NCBI RefSeq assembly: GCF_025244665.1
Contig: NZ_CP104205.1
Location: forward strand, 806,001-870,000
Length of the DNA stretch: 64,000 bases
Direction of reading: 5' to 3'
From: Maribacter litopenaei
Lineage (GTDB): Bacteria; Bacteroidota; Bacteroidia; Flavobacteriales; Flavobacteriaceae
Shown: positions 1 to 9,509 of the stretch, in pieces
Position numbering within the stretch: position 1 is the first letter of the stretch
Layout of the letters: the number at the start of each line of letters is the position of its first letter
Program-made: the position numbers and the translations under genes
Notes under the pieces: generated by a model
Told to the model about the DNA's origin: nothing
Seen by the model: only the letters and a program-made list of their open reading frames with translations
Database searches by the model: none

Positions 1-1122
1 TTGTCACCCGATTCCAACCCATTTGATATATAGGCATATTGATCATCTGTTAGAGCAACGTTCACCTCGCGAATTTCCAATTTATTATCCTTCATCACCC
101 ACACAGTTTGGCCGGTACGCACAAGCCCTTTGTCTAGTTCGACCACATTTTCTATAGGATTTGCATTGATGTATACTTCCACGAAAGAGCCTATAATCAA
201 CATAGGTTTATCAGCGGAGCTTGATTTTTGACCAAGGGGATCTTCCACACGCACCAATACCCTCGCCAATCGTGTTTGTCCGTCCAAAGCACCAATTTGG
301 CGGTCGAGATAACCTTGTCTGTACGTGCCATCTCGGCCAAGTGGTTGAATTTTCTATGCGTACAGGTGAACCCATATCCGTACTGTTTTTCGGAAATTTC
401 AGCCATTGTAGTTTGGCTACTGGGACTGTGGCATTCACCCAGTAATAATCCGTACCTACAATTCTTCCCAAATTATCTCCCTGTGATACTTGAGATCCCG
501 TTGATACGTTTTGGGTAAGAATATGAGCATCAAAAGGTGCCCTTATGGTAGTTCTCTCAAGATTCAATTGTGCTTGTTTTAAGGACGCTTTGGATGCTTC
601 TATAGTCGCCTTAACGGCATTAAGCTGGGGTTTTCTGAGCACTAGTTGACGTTCTTCTTCAGATAAAGGATTGCTGCCAAACAACGAGTCATCCACAATA
701 AGTTGAAGGTCTTGGGAGGCAATTTGTTGCCGACCCATTTCAGTATCCAACGTAGTTTGCGATTGCATGAGTTCACTTCTCCTCAGTTCTAGAGTATTCT
801 CATAATCAGAAGGGTCTATCTGAAGTAAAACTTGGTTCTTCTTAACGTATCCACCAGGTGTAAATGCGGGGTCCCTTCTGATGATTTGACCTGATACTAG
901 CGGACTCAACTGAACATCCTCAACGGGCTGTACCGTACCAGTGGCTACGATTACCGGCTCAAAGGTTCCTTGCTCCACTTCAGTGACATCGACCAACATA
1001 GCCGTTTCTACGGTGGCACCCTCCGTCCGGGCTTCAGGTTCGGTAGAAAAAATGAGCATTGTTACTGCCACCCCTGCCAGCAATATTCCCAAACATATCC
1101 ACAGTATTTTTTTATTAGTCAT
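1..1122 (-). CDS. Efflux membrane-fusion protein (HlyD/AcrA type), cut by the left edge
   Basis: Periplasmic adaptor of a tripartite exporter, joining an inner-membrane pump to an outer-membrane channel. Seen: one N-terminal membrane anchor (residues about 5-25), a first lipoyl-like half (VATGTVQPVEDVQLSP, near residue 59), a long helical hairpin (about 100-190) and the second lipoyl half (TIRAPFDAHIL). At 331-336 the frame breaks at TCTCGG. Dropping one base restores W-P-D-G-T-Y and then a continuous beta-barrel region to the window edge (for example VELDKGLVRTGQTVWV). The C-terminus lies outside the window. The start codon is 2 bases after the stop of the TolC-like gene, so both are on one transcript. 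The pump gene is expected just beyond the edge. RND versus MacB-type partner cannot be told from the adaptor alone. Confidence 0.88.
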
Positions 1123-1124
1123 AT

Positions 1125-2576
1125 CTATCTCGTTTTTTCCATTTCAATTTCACGGTATGTTTCAAACCCGCCGGCCAAAGCGCGGTATAAGTCTATTCTA
1201 ATCTGTATCTGTTGTAATTGTGCTGCCGAGATAATCCCTTCTCAGTTGCTGCTCCGCATCCAAGCCCAGCAGGACGTCCAAATAGGGACTAAAACCATTA
1301 AGGAACTCCACGCGTAACTGTTTGTTACTTTTCTCTGCCAATTCCAACTGCCTTGCTATGTTTTCTAAGCGTTGTTTTTGCATAATGTCCCTAGTGACCC
1401 CATTTTCTACTTCTTGGAATGCAGTTAAGGTAGTTTGACCATATTCATATAGTCTTTGGCGTTTGATGGCTTCGGTTCTGTCTACCTCGGCACTTAATTG
1501 ACCACCATAAAATAGGGGACCAGTAAATTTCCGGCGATGGAGTAGGCCCAATTCTCAAAGAGATTGTCAAAGTTGTTGGAACGTAATTGCCCACGTGCAC
1601 TTAGGGAAAGTCTTGGGTATTTGCTTTTGACCGCTGAAGCCATATCACGATCCGCGGCTAACAGTAGGGCATACGACCTCTGTATATCGGGACGGCGTCT
1701 TATTAATTCCAGTGGCAATCCTGTTTCAGGTAAATCAGTGAGTTTTGGTAAAGAGGAGGTTTCTAGTTCAAGGTTTTCTTGTGGTTGTCTACCTAGGAGC
1801 ACGGCCAATTGATTTTCGAGCAATTCTACATTGGTCTGAAAAATGATGCGCTGCTCCTTGGTGCTTTCCAATAATTGCGCCTGCCGTAGTATATCCACAG
1901 CCCTAATTTGACCCCCAACAAATCTGGAACGAATCAACTTAATAATGTCTTCATTAACTGCTATCTGTTCTTCCGTAATCTGCAATTGTTTTTTGGCTAT
2001 TACCAGCTGATACCACGTAGAGGCGATTTGGGAGGACAATGTTATGGCTGCTGTCCGATAATCGAATAAACTGGCATCCGCTCTAAGTTTTTCTGCCTGC
2101 ACAGCGGTACGTATCCTTCCCCATAAATCCACTTCATAGGAAGTGGAAAGTCCTAATTGGGTATTTTCACCACCCACAAAATCAGGCTCCGGGAAGTTTC
2201 TTGCCGTTTGTGCGGAGGCGTCGATTTGGGGCCATTTATTGGAAGCCTGTCTGCGAACGACAGCTTTGGAAGCCATAAACTGCTCCCAAACTGCCGCCAA
2301 ATTCATATTGGACTGTAGTGCACTGTCAATTAATGTATTCAGTTGTTCATCCTCAAAAGTCGTCCACCACTTTTCCTCTATAGCCAAGTTGCCGGAGGAG
2401 GAAAATTCCTGGACATTTTCAATAGGGAGGGAAACATTCGTATACTTGGGCGAACATCCAAAAAAAAGAAGTAAAGTAAATAGTAAATATGCAATGGTTT
2501 TCCCTTTACTGCTTACTAGTTTTAAGGGTATATTTTTAAGGAATTTTTGGATAGTTGGTTGAGGTATTTTTACCAT
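1125..2576 (-). CDS. TolC-family outer-membrane efflux lipoprotein (NodT/OprM type)
   Basis: Outer-membrane channel of the same exporter. The N-terminus carries a hydrophobic stretch ending in a lipobox (LLFFGCSPKY), so it is probably a lipoprotein. The body shows the paired helical repeats of the family, including SYEVDLWGRIRTAVQAE and a conserved RRPDIQRSYALLLAADRDMASA. Length after repair is about 480 residues, normal for the family. Two breaks are present: near 1535 (one base missing around N-L-T-G-P-L-F-Y-G-G, not at the common motif) and at 1226-1231, where CCGAGA replaces CCAGA. Repairing the second gives LAAQLQQIQIRIDLYRALAGG and the expected C-terminus ending at 1125. It is the first gene of the operon. 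Confidence 0.88.
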
Positions 2577-2736
2577 ATCCCATAAAATACCCCATTTTCA
2601 CGAATTTGTCTATTAACAAAAACTTAAAAATCAATCCTATACGCAGATGGATTTTGAAAGAGCTAAAGATTAAATTAATATAGCACCATTTGTCTTTTCT
2701 TAACGCTCTTGAGGGTTTGTATTCTATTCATAAACC

Positions 2737-2973
2737 CTAATCATAATAACTGATGCGGTCACGAATCTCTCCGTTCTCACGATGAATGATCACATCGGAA
2801 CTATATCTCTTTGCCAATGTGGTTGCTTTGTTTATGGCCGTGCTTTGTTTTCTGTGTTTACTGGTTATCCTTTTATTGCCTTCACGACGAACGGCCCACC
2901 CATCTTTATACGGAACTACATGTTGATGCCAGGTCCGTCCTCGGTTTTGGCTTCGGAACTCCTAAAAAAGACT
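2737..2973 (-). CDS. Small DUF2188-domain protein, start not resolved
   Basis: The readable part is W-H-Q-H-V-V-P-Y-K-D-G-W-A-V-R-R followed by EGNKRITSKHRKQSTAIN, KATTLAKRYSSDVIIHREN and GEIRDRISYYD. This matches the DUF2188 pattern (VVP..GWAVR..G..R....T...AI..A..IA......VIH...G.I) of small bacterial proteins of unknown function. A break at 2941-2944 (TCGG where TCTGG is expected) joins it to an upstream stretch RSSEAKTRGRTWHQH. That frame stays open to about 3098, but its only ATG lies inside a terminator hairpin, so the true start is uncertain. It sits alone between the efflux operon and the DAB operon terminator. No biochemical role can be assigned. Confidence 0.62.
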
Positions 2974-3082
2974 TCTAGAAGTTCGATTATAGTACGTACA
3001 ATGGATTTATTGATGGCTACTACTTTTCTATATGATACTCCAATATAGTACTTATCCTTATAATTTAATTGACGAAATACAA

Positions 3083-3114
3083 GAAAAAAGAAAGCCATCT
3101 TGACAGATGGCTTT
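3083..3114 (-). terminator. Rho-independent terminator of the dab operon
   Basis: Stem AAGCCATCT / AGATGGCTT with a 4-base loop. Read on the minus strand it is followed by a T-rich tract (TTTCTTTTTTC). It lies 66 bases downstream of the dabA stop. Confidence 0.75.
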
Positions 3115-3179
3115 TAAAAAAATGGAGGTCAGCTATTATTTTTTTGCTAATACAAAAACTAAAGTTGCCGTTCCATTGA

Positions 3180-5557
3180 CTAAATTGTTACTTCTTCGTA
3201 GACTTTGTTTATTAAAGACTTATGAACCTTTTGATTATCTTTTAAAGTAGATACCAATTGCTCAGGCTTCCATAGGGTTTCCAAATTTGTTTCTGGATCC
3301 ATGATGATGAGATGAAGCCATTCATTTGAAATCAGGGATATAAGCGACTCATTAGAATCCAAAATTTTGGTTACTATATTAATTGGTGCGTTGATGACCA
3401 CTGTCAATCGTAGGGGTGGATGATACGGAGTATCTTTTTCATTGTAAAGTGACTCCCAGGGAAGCCCTCTTTTTAGGTCACCACCATTACCCTGCACCAC
3501 ACCAAATTTACCAGTAATATTATGGGTTGTTTTGGTTCCTGCACCAAAGGCGTCATTATCTACGGTGGCGAAATAATAGTGACTATTGATCCATTGGGTC
3601 ACTACCATGGGCCCTTGCATAATGGCTTCCAAAGCCTTTCCACTCGTATCCTTTTCCCAATTATATGAATGTAGGAAACAACGACCATTGAGGTTATGGT
3701 TTTGTGTCAGTTTTCGAGGGCCTATTACAAAACTGGCGTTTTTGGCAAGACCCCATTCCGGTCTTGTTTCGCCCCAATTGCTTGCATTCAATTGTGCCAG
3801 GGCAACACTGTTCTTGGTACGTCCCAATCGTTCCTGTGTTGCGGAAATTTGGGCTTTTTTCAGATTGGCTTTCAGTTTGGAAAGGGCCATTTTGTGCGAT
3901 GACGGTGTATCGGCTTCAAAAAGTATGATTTCATCCGTTGTTGTATTGTGTTCAGCTCCTATAAATAAGGTCGATTCTCGGAATGATGATATCATGCTCT
4001 TTAAGAAGTATATTCCTCACCTCTTTTTCATTGGCCATATTGGCCAACATTCGGGCATTATGACGTCCTGGAGTCGCTGCGCAGGCACCACAATCGAGAC
4101 TAGATCCGAATGGGTTATTGGCTGAATGACTTCCATGACCGGTAAAAACAATGATCGGCGCAAAATCCTTCCATCCCATAAGGTCAAAGGCGGATTTTAC
4201 GATAGCTACTTTTTCGGATAAAGTAATGGACACATTCTGAGGTTCCTTATTTTTTGTGTTATTAATATAAGGACTACATGCTGCTTCATACACATTATTA
4301 TTTTTATTTCTCCATTGATAAAGCCTTCTTGAAAATAGCGTCCGTGCCGTTATGTTTAACCCGTAGAGGAACCCCGAACCCTCTACAAAACCAAAAGTGG
4401 AAGGCAGCATATTTTTCATCCGTTTTAGGAAGTAGTTCCAAAAGCTCTTCACTTCATTTTTTTTATCCAGCTTACTTTTGAAATTCTCTTTATCCTCTTT
4501 AGCCCTTTCTGATACCACATAGCAGGATTCTACAATTGGCGGACAGGCCTTTTGCAACAAACCGTTCCTTGGGTTTTCGTAATCCATGGCTATTCCAAAA
4601 AAACCTGCATAGCCAAAGGTTTCATAATTTCCCTGGGATTCCACATGCCTGCGTATGAGTTCTGATCGCGTGTCTATACAGAAGACCATCTGTACATCGG
4701 GTGAGGTATTTTTATTTTCTACAATATCGATGGAAGATTTTTTTAAGGTCTGTAATAGTTTCTTTTGCCAACTTTTCTCCCAGGCCAAGAGCCATATATA
4801 GTGTAGTTCTGCTGAATGGTCCAAGGACTTATCGGGCCTATCTTTTATAACAAGTGGGTATCCCATTTTTTTGCTGGCCCAAAGTCTAACGGCCGAGATA
4901 ATCCTTAAGGTCTATTGGAGCCTCCCTTTGCCAAGCGTGAAGTTTTTCACTTCTGTGCTTTATGTAGCCTGTCCAACCTGGTAGGGCGGCCAAATGTTGA
5001 TCAAGCACCATCAAGATTGTTTCTTCCGATTGCCCTTTTAGCAAAATTTCCAATGCTTCTTCGCTGGTTTTGGGAATCATGTTCATACCAATCTTTCCTA
5101 AACTATCATCGTATGGTGCCAAGTATCTCCAGGCCATGTAAAACCCCTCTGTCTTGAAAGGCATTTGCCATTCGGCCAAACCTTCGTCCAAAAAGGAGGA
5201 GAGCCATTTTACCATGTACTGGTCCAAAGCGCATTCCTTATGGCCAGTTTTATTGGCCGTCCTAGTTGCCATAAGTTCCAAAGAAACCTCCGGGGTATGG
5301 GCATATCCCTTTTTCTTTAATAGTTTCTGTATTTCAAAGTGATCAATTTCCCCTCTTTCCAAGGCTTTCCTATAGACAGAGGCCTTTGGAAACATGTCCG
5401 CTTCTAAAAGACTTTCCGCCTTTTTTACGGCCTGGAAAAAATGTCTTTCCTCGTAACCACTAAGAGGGTTGGAGGTTACAAACGAATATAGTGGCCAAGT
5501 GTCTCCCACATATTTGGATGCTTTCTCTATTAGTCTTTCTATTTCCGAATGGTTCAT
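3180..5557 (-). CDS. dabA: DabA-type inorganic-carbon uptake protein (DUF2309)
   Basis: Carbonic-anhydrase-like subunit of the DAB complex, which with DabB accumulates bicarbonate using an ion gradient. Visible active-site landmarks are the C-x-D-T-R-S motif (FCIDTRSELIRRH) and the later H and C ligand region (FTGHGSHSANNPFGSSLDCGACA), matching the beta-carbonic-anhydrase-like zinc site known for DabA. About 790 residues after repair, as usual for the family. Two breaks, both one extra base in a CCAGA context: 4893-4898 (restores KDYLAVRLWASKKMGYP) and 3976-3981 (restores DIIIPESTLFIGAEHNTTTD). It starts 4 bases after the dabB stop. In a heterotroph this pair probably supplies bicarbonate for carboxylation reactions; that is an inference. 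Confidence 0.9.
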
Positions 5558-5561
5558 TATA

Positions 5562-7023
5562 TTAATTTTTGGATGTTGAAAAGGTTTTTTTATGAGGCTG
5601 GGACAAGCTCAAAAGCTTCATATATAACCAGGGTATCTTTCTATATGTGCCCAATTTCATGATGAAGAAACCGATTAGAAACACGACTCCAAAAGCAACT
5701 TGAAATGGGTTTATTGACGTTGGGAATGCAATTACTTCCATACCGGTCATGAAGGTGGTGACTATTTGATAGAAAAGTGCATAGATTGAAATTCCCGTAA
5801 TAAAAAGTACTGGGGGCAGAATTATTTTCTGCCATCCTTTTAGTGGATTAAGCTTAATAAGATTATAAGTCATTTGTCCGACCGTGATAGCGGCAATGAG
5901 TGTCAAAAAGATTCCACTATCCCAATTCATACCTTTTCCAGTAAGTCTCGAGAACAAAAAGGCTCCCACCAAACTAAAACTAGCTACTATTACTGATTGA
6001 AACCATTTTATCCTAATGGACGGTGGTGCCTTTGGATGAAGTTTTTCTATTTCCTCACCGCTGGATAGAAAAAGGGAGGCTTTGTAAAATCCATGAAGTA
6101 TGAGATGGGTAATGGCCGCGTTGAAATAGCCCAATCCACATTGCATAATCATAAATCCCATCCGGGCAATAGTGGAACATGCCAAGCGTTGCTTAACATT
6201 TACTTGAATGAGTTTGGTGAACTGGGCCGTAAGGGCCGTAAGCCCACCAATAATCAAAAGAATATCTAGAGTGTTTGAGGCTATCACTATAGGTGCCAAT
6301 AGCGTTAATATGATTCCGGAGCCGTTCACAAATCCTGCATGCATGAGGGCAGAAGCTGGGGTGGGAGCGGTCATGGAAGAAAGTAACCATTTATGGAAAG
6401 GGAAGATGGCAGACTGTATCAAGGCGGCCCCAATAATGCAAAGTGCCGAAATGAGAAGTGCATAGTTTGGTATTTGGTCAAGAGTGGCTATCCACCTACT
6501 AAGCGCAGTACTGTTGGAGTAAACCGCAGGTATCAAAAGCCCGATGCCTAATAGAAAACTACCTGATAAAAAATACTTTCTCGGAAAGTATTTTGGCCTC
6601 TCTTGCTTCACTCCAATCCATATGGAATCCAATAAGTTTGGACATTACCCATCCCATTAGTAACCAGCCAATAAGAAGTAATACTAAATGTTCGGAAATC
6701 AGGAAGAATTGTACGGAAAAGGTGAATGCAAGGCACAATAGCATAAATTTTGATCGTTGTCCCCGCTCTTTAAAATAGAACTTCGCGTATGTTCCAATAA
6801 TTGCACTGAAAAAGAAAACCGTGGTCGTCAGAAGCAAGGTGAAACCATTGGTTCTCAGTAAATTTTCCCATTGCCATTCCGGAATATTTGGAAAATAGCT
6901 GATAGCAAAAATCAAGTTAATAGTGAACATGATCCAAAATAAAACCGGGATCGTCCCGGTTAGGCCTGCCATGCCAAATTTTAGGCTCAAATCTTTTGTA
7001 TTCATTGTTTGCAGTCTTGTCAT
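5562..7023 (-). CDS. dabB: DabB-type proton-conducting membrane subunit
   Basis: Polytopic membrane protein of the NuoL/MrpA antiporter superfamily that partners DabA. Visible: many hydrophobic segments and the family signature around FPFHKWLLSSMTAPTPASALMHAG, including the lysine and histidines of the ion channel. About 486 residues after repair, shorter than NuoL, as expected for DabB. One break at 6579-6584 (TCTCGG for TCTGG) is repaired to EAKILSRKYFLSGSFLLGIG. It lies between the small membrane protein at 7036-7242 and dabA in one minus-strand operon. The context with DabA separates it from complex I subunits. Confidence 0.9.
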
Positions 7024-7035
7024 TTTTTTGAAGAA

Positions 7036-7242
7036 TTATAGTTTCTCTTTGACCTGTTCTTTATTCTTTTCAGAACCTTTTATGCTTCCCATTGAATGAA
7101 CAAGGGTCGTTAAACCAATAATGAAGGCACAAATCAATATTTGATCCATGAAGATGGACTCATTGAGATAGGAAAAGCCTATAAGAATGATCATTGCTAG
7201 GGTGCATAGTAGGGTGGGAATTGCTTTTCTTGGTATTTGCAT
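7036..7242 (-). CDS. Small two-span membrane protein of the dab operon
   Basis: A 68-residue protein with two predicted membrane spans (IPTLLCTLAMIILIGFSYL and ILICAFIIGLTTLVHSM) and a charged tail (GSEKNKEQVKEKL). It lies 12 bases upstream of dabB and in the same direction. I recognise no family. A role as an accessory subunit of the DAB complex is only suggested by position. Confidence 0.65.
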   Translation of the reverse strand: MQIPRKAIPTLLCTLAMIILIGFSYLNESIFMDQILICAFIIGLTTLVHSMGSIKGSEKNKEQVKEKL

Positions 7243-7308
7243 GTTTTGTTATTTTGAATAAGATTATTAAGTGTGCCGTTTATTGATTGATCCAATAGGC
7301 TGTGCTCT

Positions 7309-7617
7309 TTAATCCAAGAACTTCAGGCTAAGAGTACCGTTGATTGAAATGTTGACCCCTTTGGTTCGGGCTTCGCTGATAATGTCCTTGGCCAATTGCT
7401 TTTCTTTTAACAGTTCCTGAATTCTACTATCCAAACCACTGGTGCTGCTTCTGTGGTTTCCTTCCCAAATCTGTAATCTTTGAATTTTATGAAAATTGAT
7501 TTTTTCGTCGATTAGGGCGGTAATGACGTCCGATGCTTCACTTGGCGTAAAGGTCCCATCTACTAGTTGAATTGTTTTTTTTGCTTTTTTGGTTTTTGAC
7601 AGTTCTTGAGTTTCCAT
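7309..7617 (-). CDS. Hypothetical cytosolic protein at the head of the dab operon
   Basis: About 102 residues, lysine-rich start (METQELSKTKKAKK), no signal peptide or membrane span, and a compact alpha/beta look (IQLVDGTFTPSEASDVITALIDEKINFHKI). I chose the ATG at 7617 because the reading frame upstream of it overlaps the palindrome that faces the LysR gene. It is the first gene after the divergent promoter, so it should be co-regulated with dabBA. Family not recognised. Confidence 0.7.
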   Translation of the reverse strand: METQELSKTKKAKKTIQLVDGTFTPSEASDVITALIDEKINFHKIQRLQIWEGNHRSSTSGLDSRIQELLKEKQLAKDIISEARTKGVNISINGTLSLKFLD

Positions 7618-7657
7618 GAATATGTTTTTAGGATTTACGATGCAAAGATTAGCTATA

Positions 7658-7694
7658 TTTATCATTAAATTTTATTTATATTTATAATGATAAA
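7658..7694. promoter_or_regulatory. Perfect inverted repeat between dab operon and lysR gene: likely LysR operator
   Basis: TTTATCATTA (7658-7667) and TAATGATAAA (7685-7694) are exact reverse complements, 17 bases apart, in the short spacer between divergent transcripts. LysR regulators typically bind such A/T-rich dyads next to their own gene, so control of both directions is plausible. Confidence 0.6.
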
Positions 7695-7708
7695 CATTAA
7701 AATATTTT

Positions 7709-8632
7709 ATGAATTATACGTTGCACCAACTTCAGATATTTCTTAAAATATCTGAATTACAGAGTATTACAAAGGCTTCGGAAGAATTACATCTTACCCA
7801 GCCTGCGGTATCGATTCAACTAAAAAATTTTCAAGATCAGTTTCCAATTCCCCTGACCGAAGTGGTTGGAAGGCGACTTTTTATAACTGATTTTGGGATC
7901 GAAATTGCCCAGGCGGCAGAAAAAATTTTAGGGCAGGTACAGGAAATAAATCACAAGACGGTCGCTTATCAAGGTAAGTTGTCAGGTAGACTTAAGATAT
8001 CGGTTGTATCCACGGGAAAATATGTGATGCCCTACTTTTTGTCAGACTTTATGAAGGAGCATGATGGTGTAGAACTTAGTATGGACGTTACCAATAAAAC
8101 TAAAGTGGTACGAAGCCTGGAACGAAACGAGGTCGATTTTGCCCTAGTGTCCGTGCTTCCCGAAAAATTACAAGTTTACGGAGTGGAACTGATGCCCAAT
8201 AAATTGTTCTATGTGAGCAATTACCAACGAAATTTTCCCAAAAGTTTTTCTAAAAGACATCTATTTGAAAAAATTCCGTTGATTTATAGAGAGCAAGGTT
8301 CTGCAACCCGAAATGCCATGGAGAGTTTCATTTCCCATCACCATTTTACAGTGAACAAAAAAATGGAACTTACTTCCAATGAAGCCGTTAAACAAGCCGT
8401 AATCTCCGGATTGGGCTGTTCCATAATGCCCTTGATAGGGATAAAGAATGCATTAAAAAACCAAGAGCTTAAGATTGTTCCGATACGAGGACTTCCCATT
8501 ATCACCAATTGGAACCTGATCTGGCTAAAATCAAAAAATCTTTCACCGGCCGCACTGGCTTTTTTGGATTATGTGTCCCGGAACAAAGAGAATATAATCA
8601 AGGAGAAGTTTAATTGGATAAAAGACTTTTAA
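7709..8632 (+). CDS. LysR-family transcriptional regulator (CbbR-like)
   Basis: DNA-binding regulator of 307 residues. Residues 1-60 form the winged helix-turn-helix (LQIFLKISELQSITKASEELHLTQ then PAVSIQLKNF), and residues from about 90 form the periplasmic-binding-like effector domain (LSGRLKISVVSTGKYVMPYFL). It is intact and transcribed divergently from the dab operon, with a perfect inverted repeat in between. DAB operons often carry a LysR/CbbR-type partner, so control of carbon uptake is the natural reading. A hairpin terminator follows directly. Confidence 0.9.
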   Translation: MNYTLHQLQIFLKISELQSITKASEELHLTQPAVSIQLKNFQDQFPIPLTEVVGRRLFITDFGIEIAQAAEKILGQVQEINHKTVAYQGKLSGRLKISVVSTGKYVMPYFLSDFMKEHDGVELSMDVTNKTKVVRSLERNEVDFALVSVLPEKLQVYGVELMPNKLFYVSNYQRNFPKSFSKRHLFEKIPLIYREQGSATRNAMESFISHHHFTVNKKMELTSNEAVKQAVISGLGCSIMPLIGIKNALKNQELKIVPIRGLPIITNWNLIWLKSKNLSPAALAFLDYVSRNKENIIKEKFNWIKDF

Positions 8633-8635
8633 AAA

Positions 8636-8668
8636 ACAAAAAAGCCACCTAAGAAGGTGGCTTTTATA
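8636..8668 (+). terminator. Rho-independent terminator after the LysR gene
   Basis: Stem AAGCCACCT / AGGTGGCTT with a short loop and T-rich tail, 4-10 bases after the stop codon. Confidence 0.75.
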
Positions 8669-8685
8669 GTGGAGCCGGAGGGATT
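8669..8685. repeat. 17-base direct copy of the tmRNA 3' end
   Basis: GTGGAGCCGGAGGGATT is identical to 8832-8848, the acceptor/T-arm end of ssrA. It starts right after the LysR terminator. The 3' end of ssrA is a common attachment site for integrative elements, so this may be an old att scar. Confidence 0.6.
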
Positions 8686-8791
8686 AACTTCGTTCCTCAC
8701 TTCTATCCAATGTTGCAAATAAGAAACCACGAAGCCGAAGCTGCTAGTTTTGTCTTTTATTCATTTACAAAACTTCGTTTTGACATTCCAT

Positions 8792-8821
8792 AAAAAACAA
8801 AACCACGCCAAGGCGTGGTTT
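8792..8821 (-). terminator. Terminator of the tmRNA gene
   Basis: Stem ACCACGCC / GGCGTGGT. On the minus strand it is followed by TTTTGTTTTTT. It lies about 12 bases beyond the tmRNA 3' end. Confidence 0.8.
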
Positions 8822-8832
8822 CTTGAGTGTCG

Positions 8833-9230
8833 TGGAGCCGGAGGGATTCGAACCCTCGTCCAAACAAGCAACGTCAGTGCTTTCTACATGCTTAGTATCT
8901 GCTTGGTTTTCGATGTACACCTGACCGAGAAACCGCCTAATGTACACTTATCTTCTTAAAGTTTTAGAGGCACCGCCAAAGCGAGCGGATACCCTTGTGT
9001 TGACTTTTCCGGTGCTCCTAAATGAATCGCCGTCAACAAGGGCTATTCAGGAACATCTCGCTTCCCTACCTTGTAGGGACGAGGCAAATCTTACTATAAT
9101 TCAGATTATGCGGCAAGAGCGTAATTATTTTCGCCAATTAAAAGTGTGAAGTATGATATTAACGAGCTGTACCCCAGCGCTCGGCATGCTTACAATGCCA
9201 TTGGTCTCGCTGTCAAAACCAGTCGGCCCC
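8833..9230 (-). ncRNA. ssrA: Transfer-messenger RNA (tmRNA)
   Basis: Rescues stalled ribosomes and tags their products. On the minus strand it opens with GGGGCCGACTGGTTTTGACA and closes with TTCGAATCCCTCCGGCTCC plus the discriminator A, and these ends pair as the acceptor stem. The CCA tail is not fully encoded. An internal frame reads GENNYALAA followed by TAA, the proteolysis tag typical of flavobacteria. The length of about 398 bases fits. The bases at 8925-8930 read CCGAGA, the same hexamer that marks the frame breaks elsewhere, so this RNA may also carry one spurious base. Confidence 0.95.
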
Positions 9231-9235
9231 TTCAA

Positions 9236-9327
9236 TGAGTTAGATTAGCAATGCTAATCGTAAACGAATTGAACTCTGAGTACTTCGTCCATGCTCAGCA
9301 TAAACTGCGCCGAAGGGACTAACTCAA
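9236..9327. repeat. Structured intergenic element between ssrA and the dehydrogenase gene
   Basis: An outer 8-base stem (TGAGTTAG 9236-9243 with CTAACTCA 9319-9326) encloses a perfect hairpin GATTAGCA-A-TGCTAATC (9243-9259) and a second one CTGAG/CTCAG (9276-9298). The text CTTCGTCCATGCTCAGCATAAA resembles the dispersed palindromic units common between genes in Bacteroidota. The rest of the spacer up to 9509 shows nothing else I can name. Confidence 0.4.
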
Positions 9328-9509
9328 ATCTGCAATTCTCCCATGATTTTTTTCAAAGAACTTTTTTGCGTTCCCTTTTTTCAAAAGGTCGGGCTATCGG
9401 TGGTACACGGTACCTGCCTCTATCCCTAACCCGGGTAGCAAAGCTAACAAAAGTTTGCGCACCGCTACAAATCCCTTTACATTTATGCAATATTTATACC
9501 AAAGCCAAT

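Noticed and set aside
2782-3048. Plus-strand protein opposite the DUF2188 gene
   Set aside because: It has no family resemblance and is the antisense of a recognisable DUF2188 reading on the minus strand.
3092-3098. ATG at 3098 as the start of the DUF2188 protein
   Set aside because: It lies inside the dab terminator hairpin and its T-tract would encode an unlikely FFFLVF start.
8669-8700. A tRNA gene or pseudo-tRNA
   Set aside because: Only 17 bases match the tmRNA end; no D-arm or anticodon arm is present.
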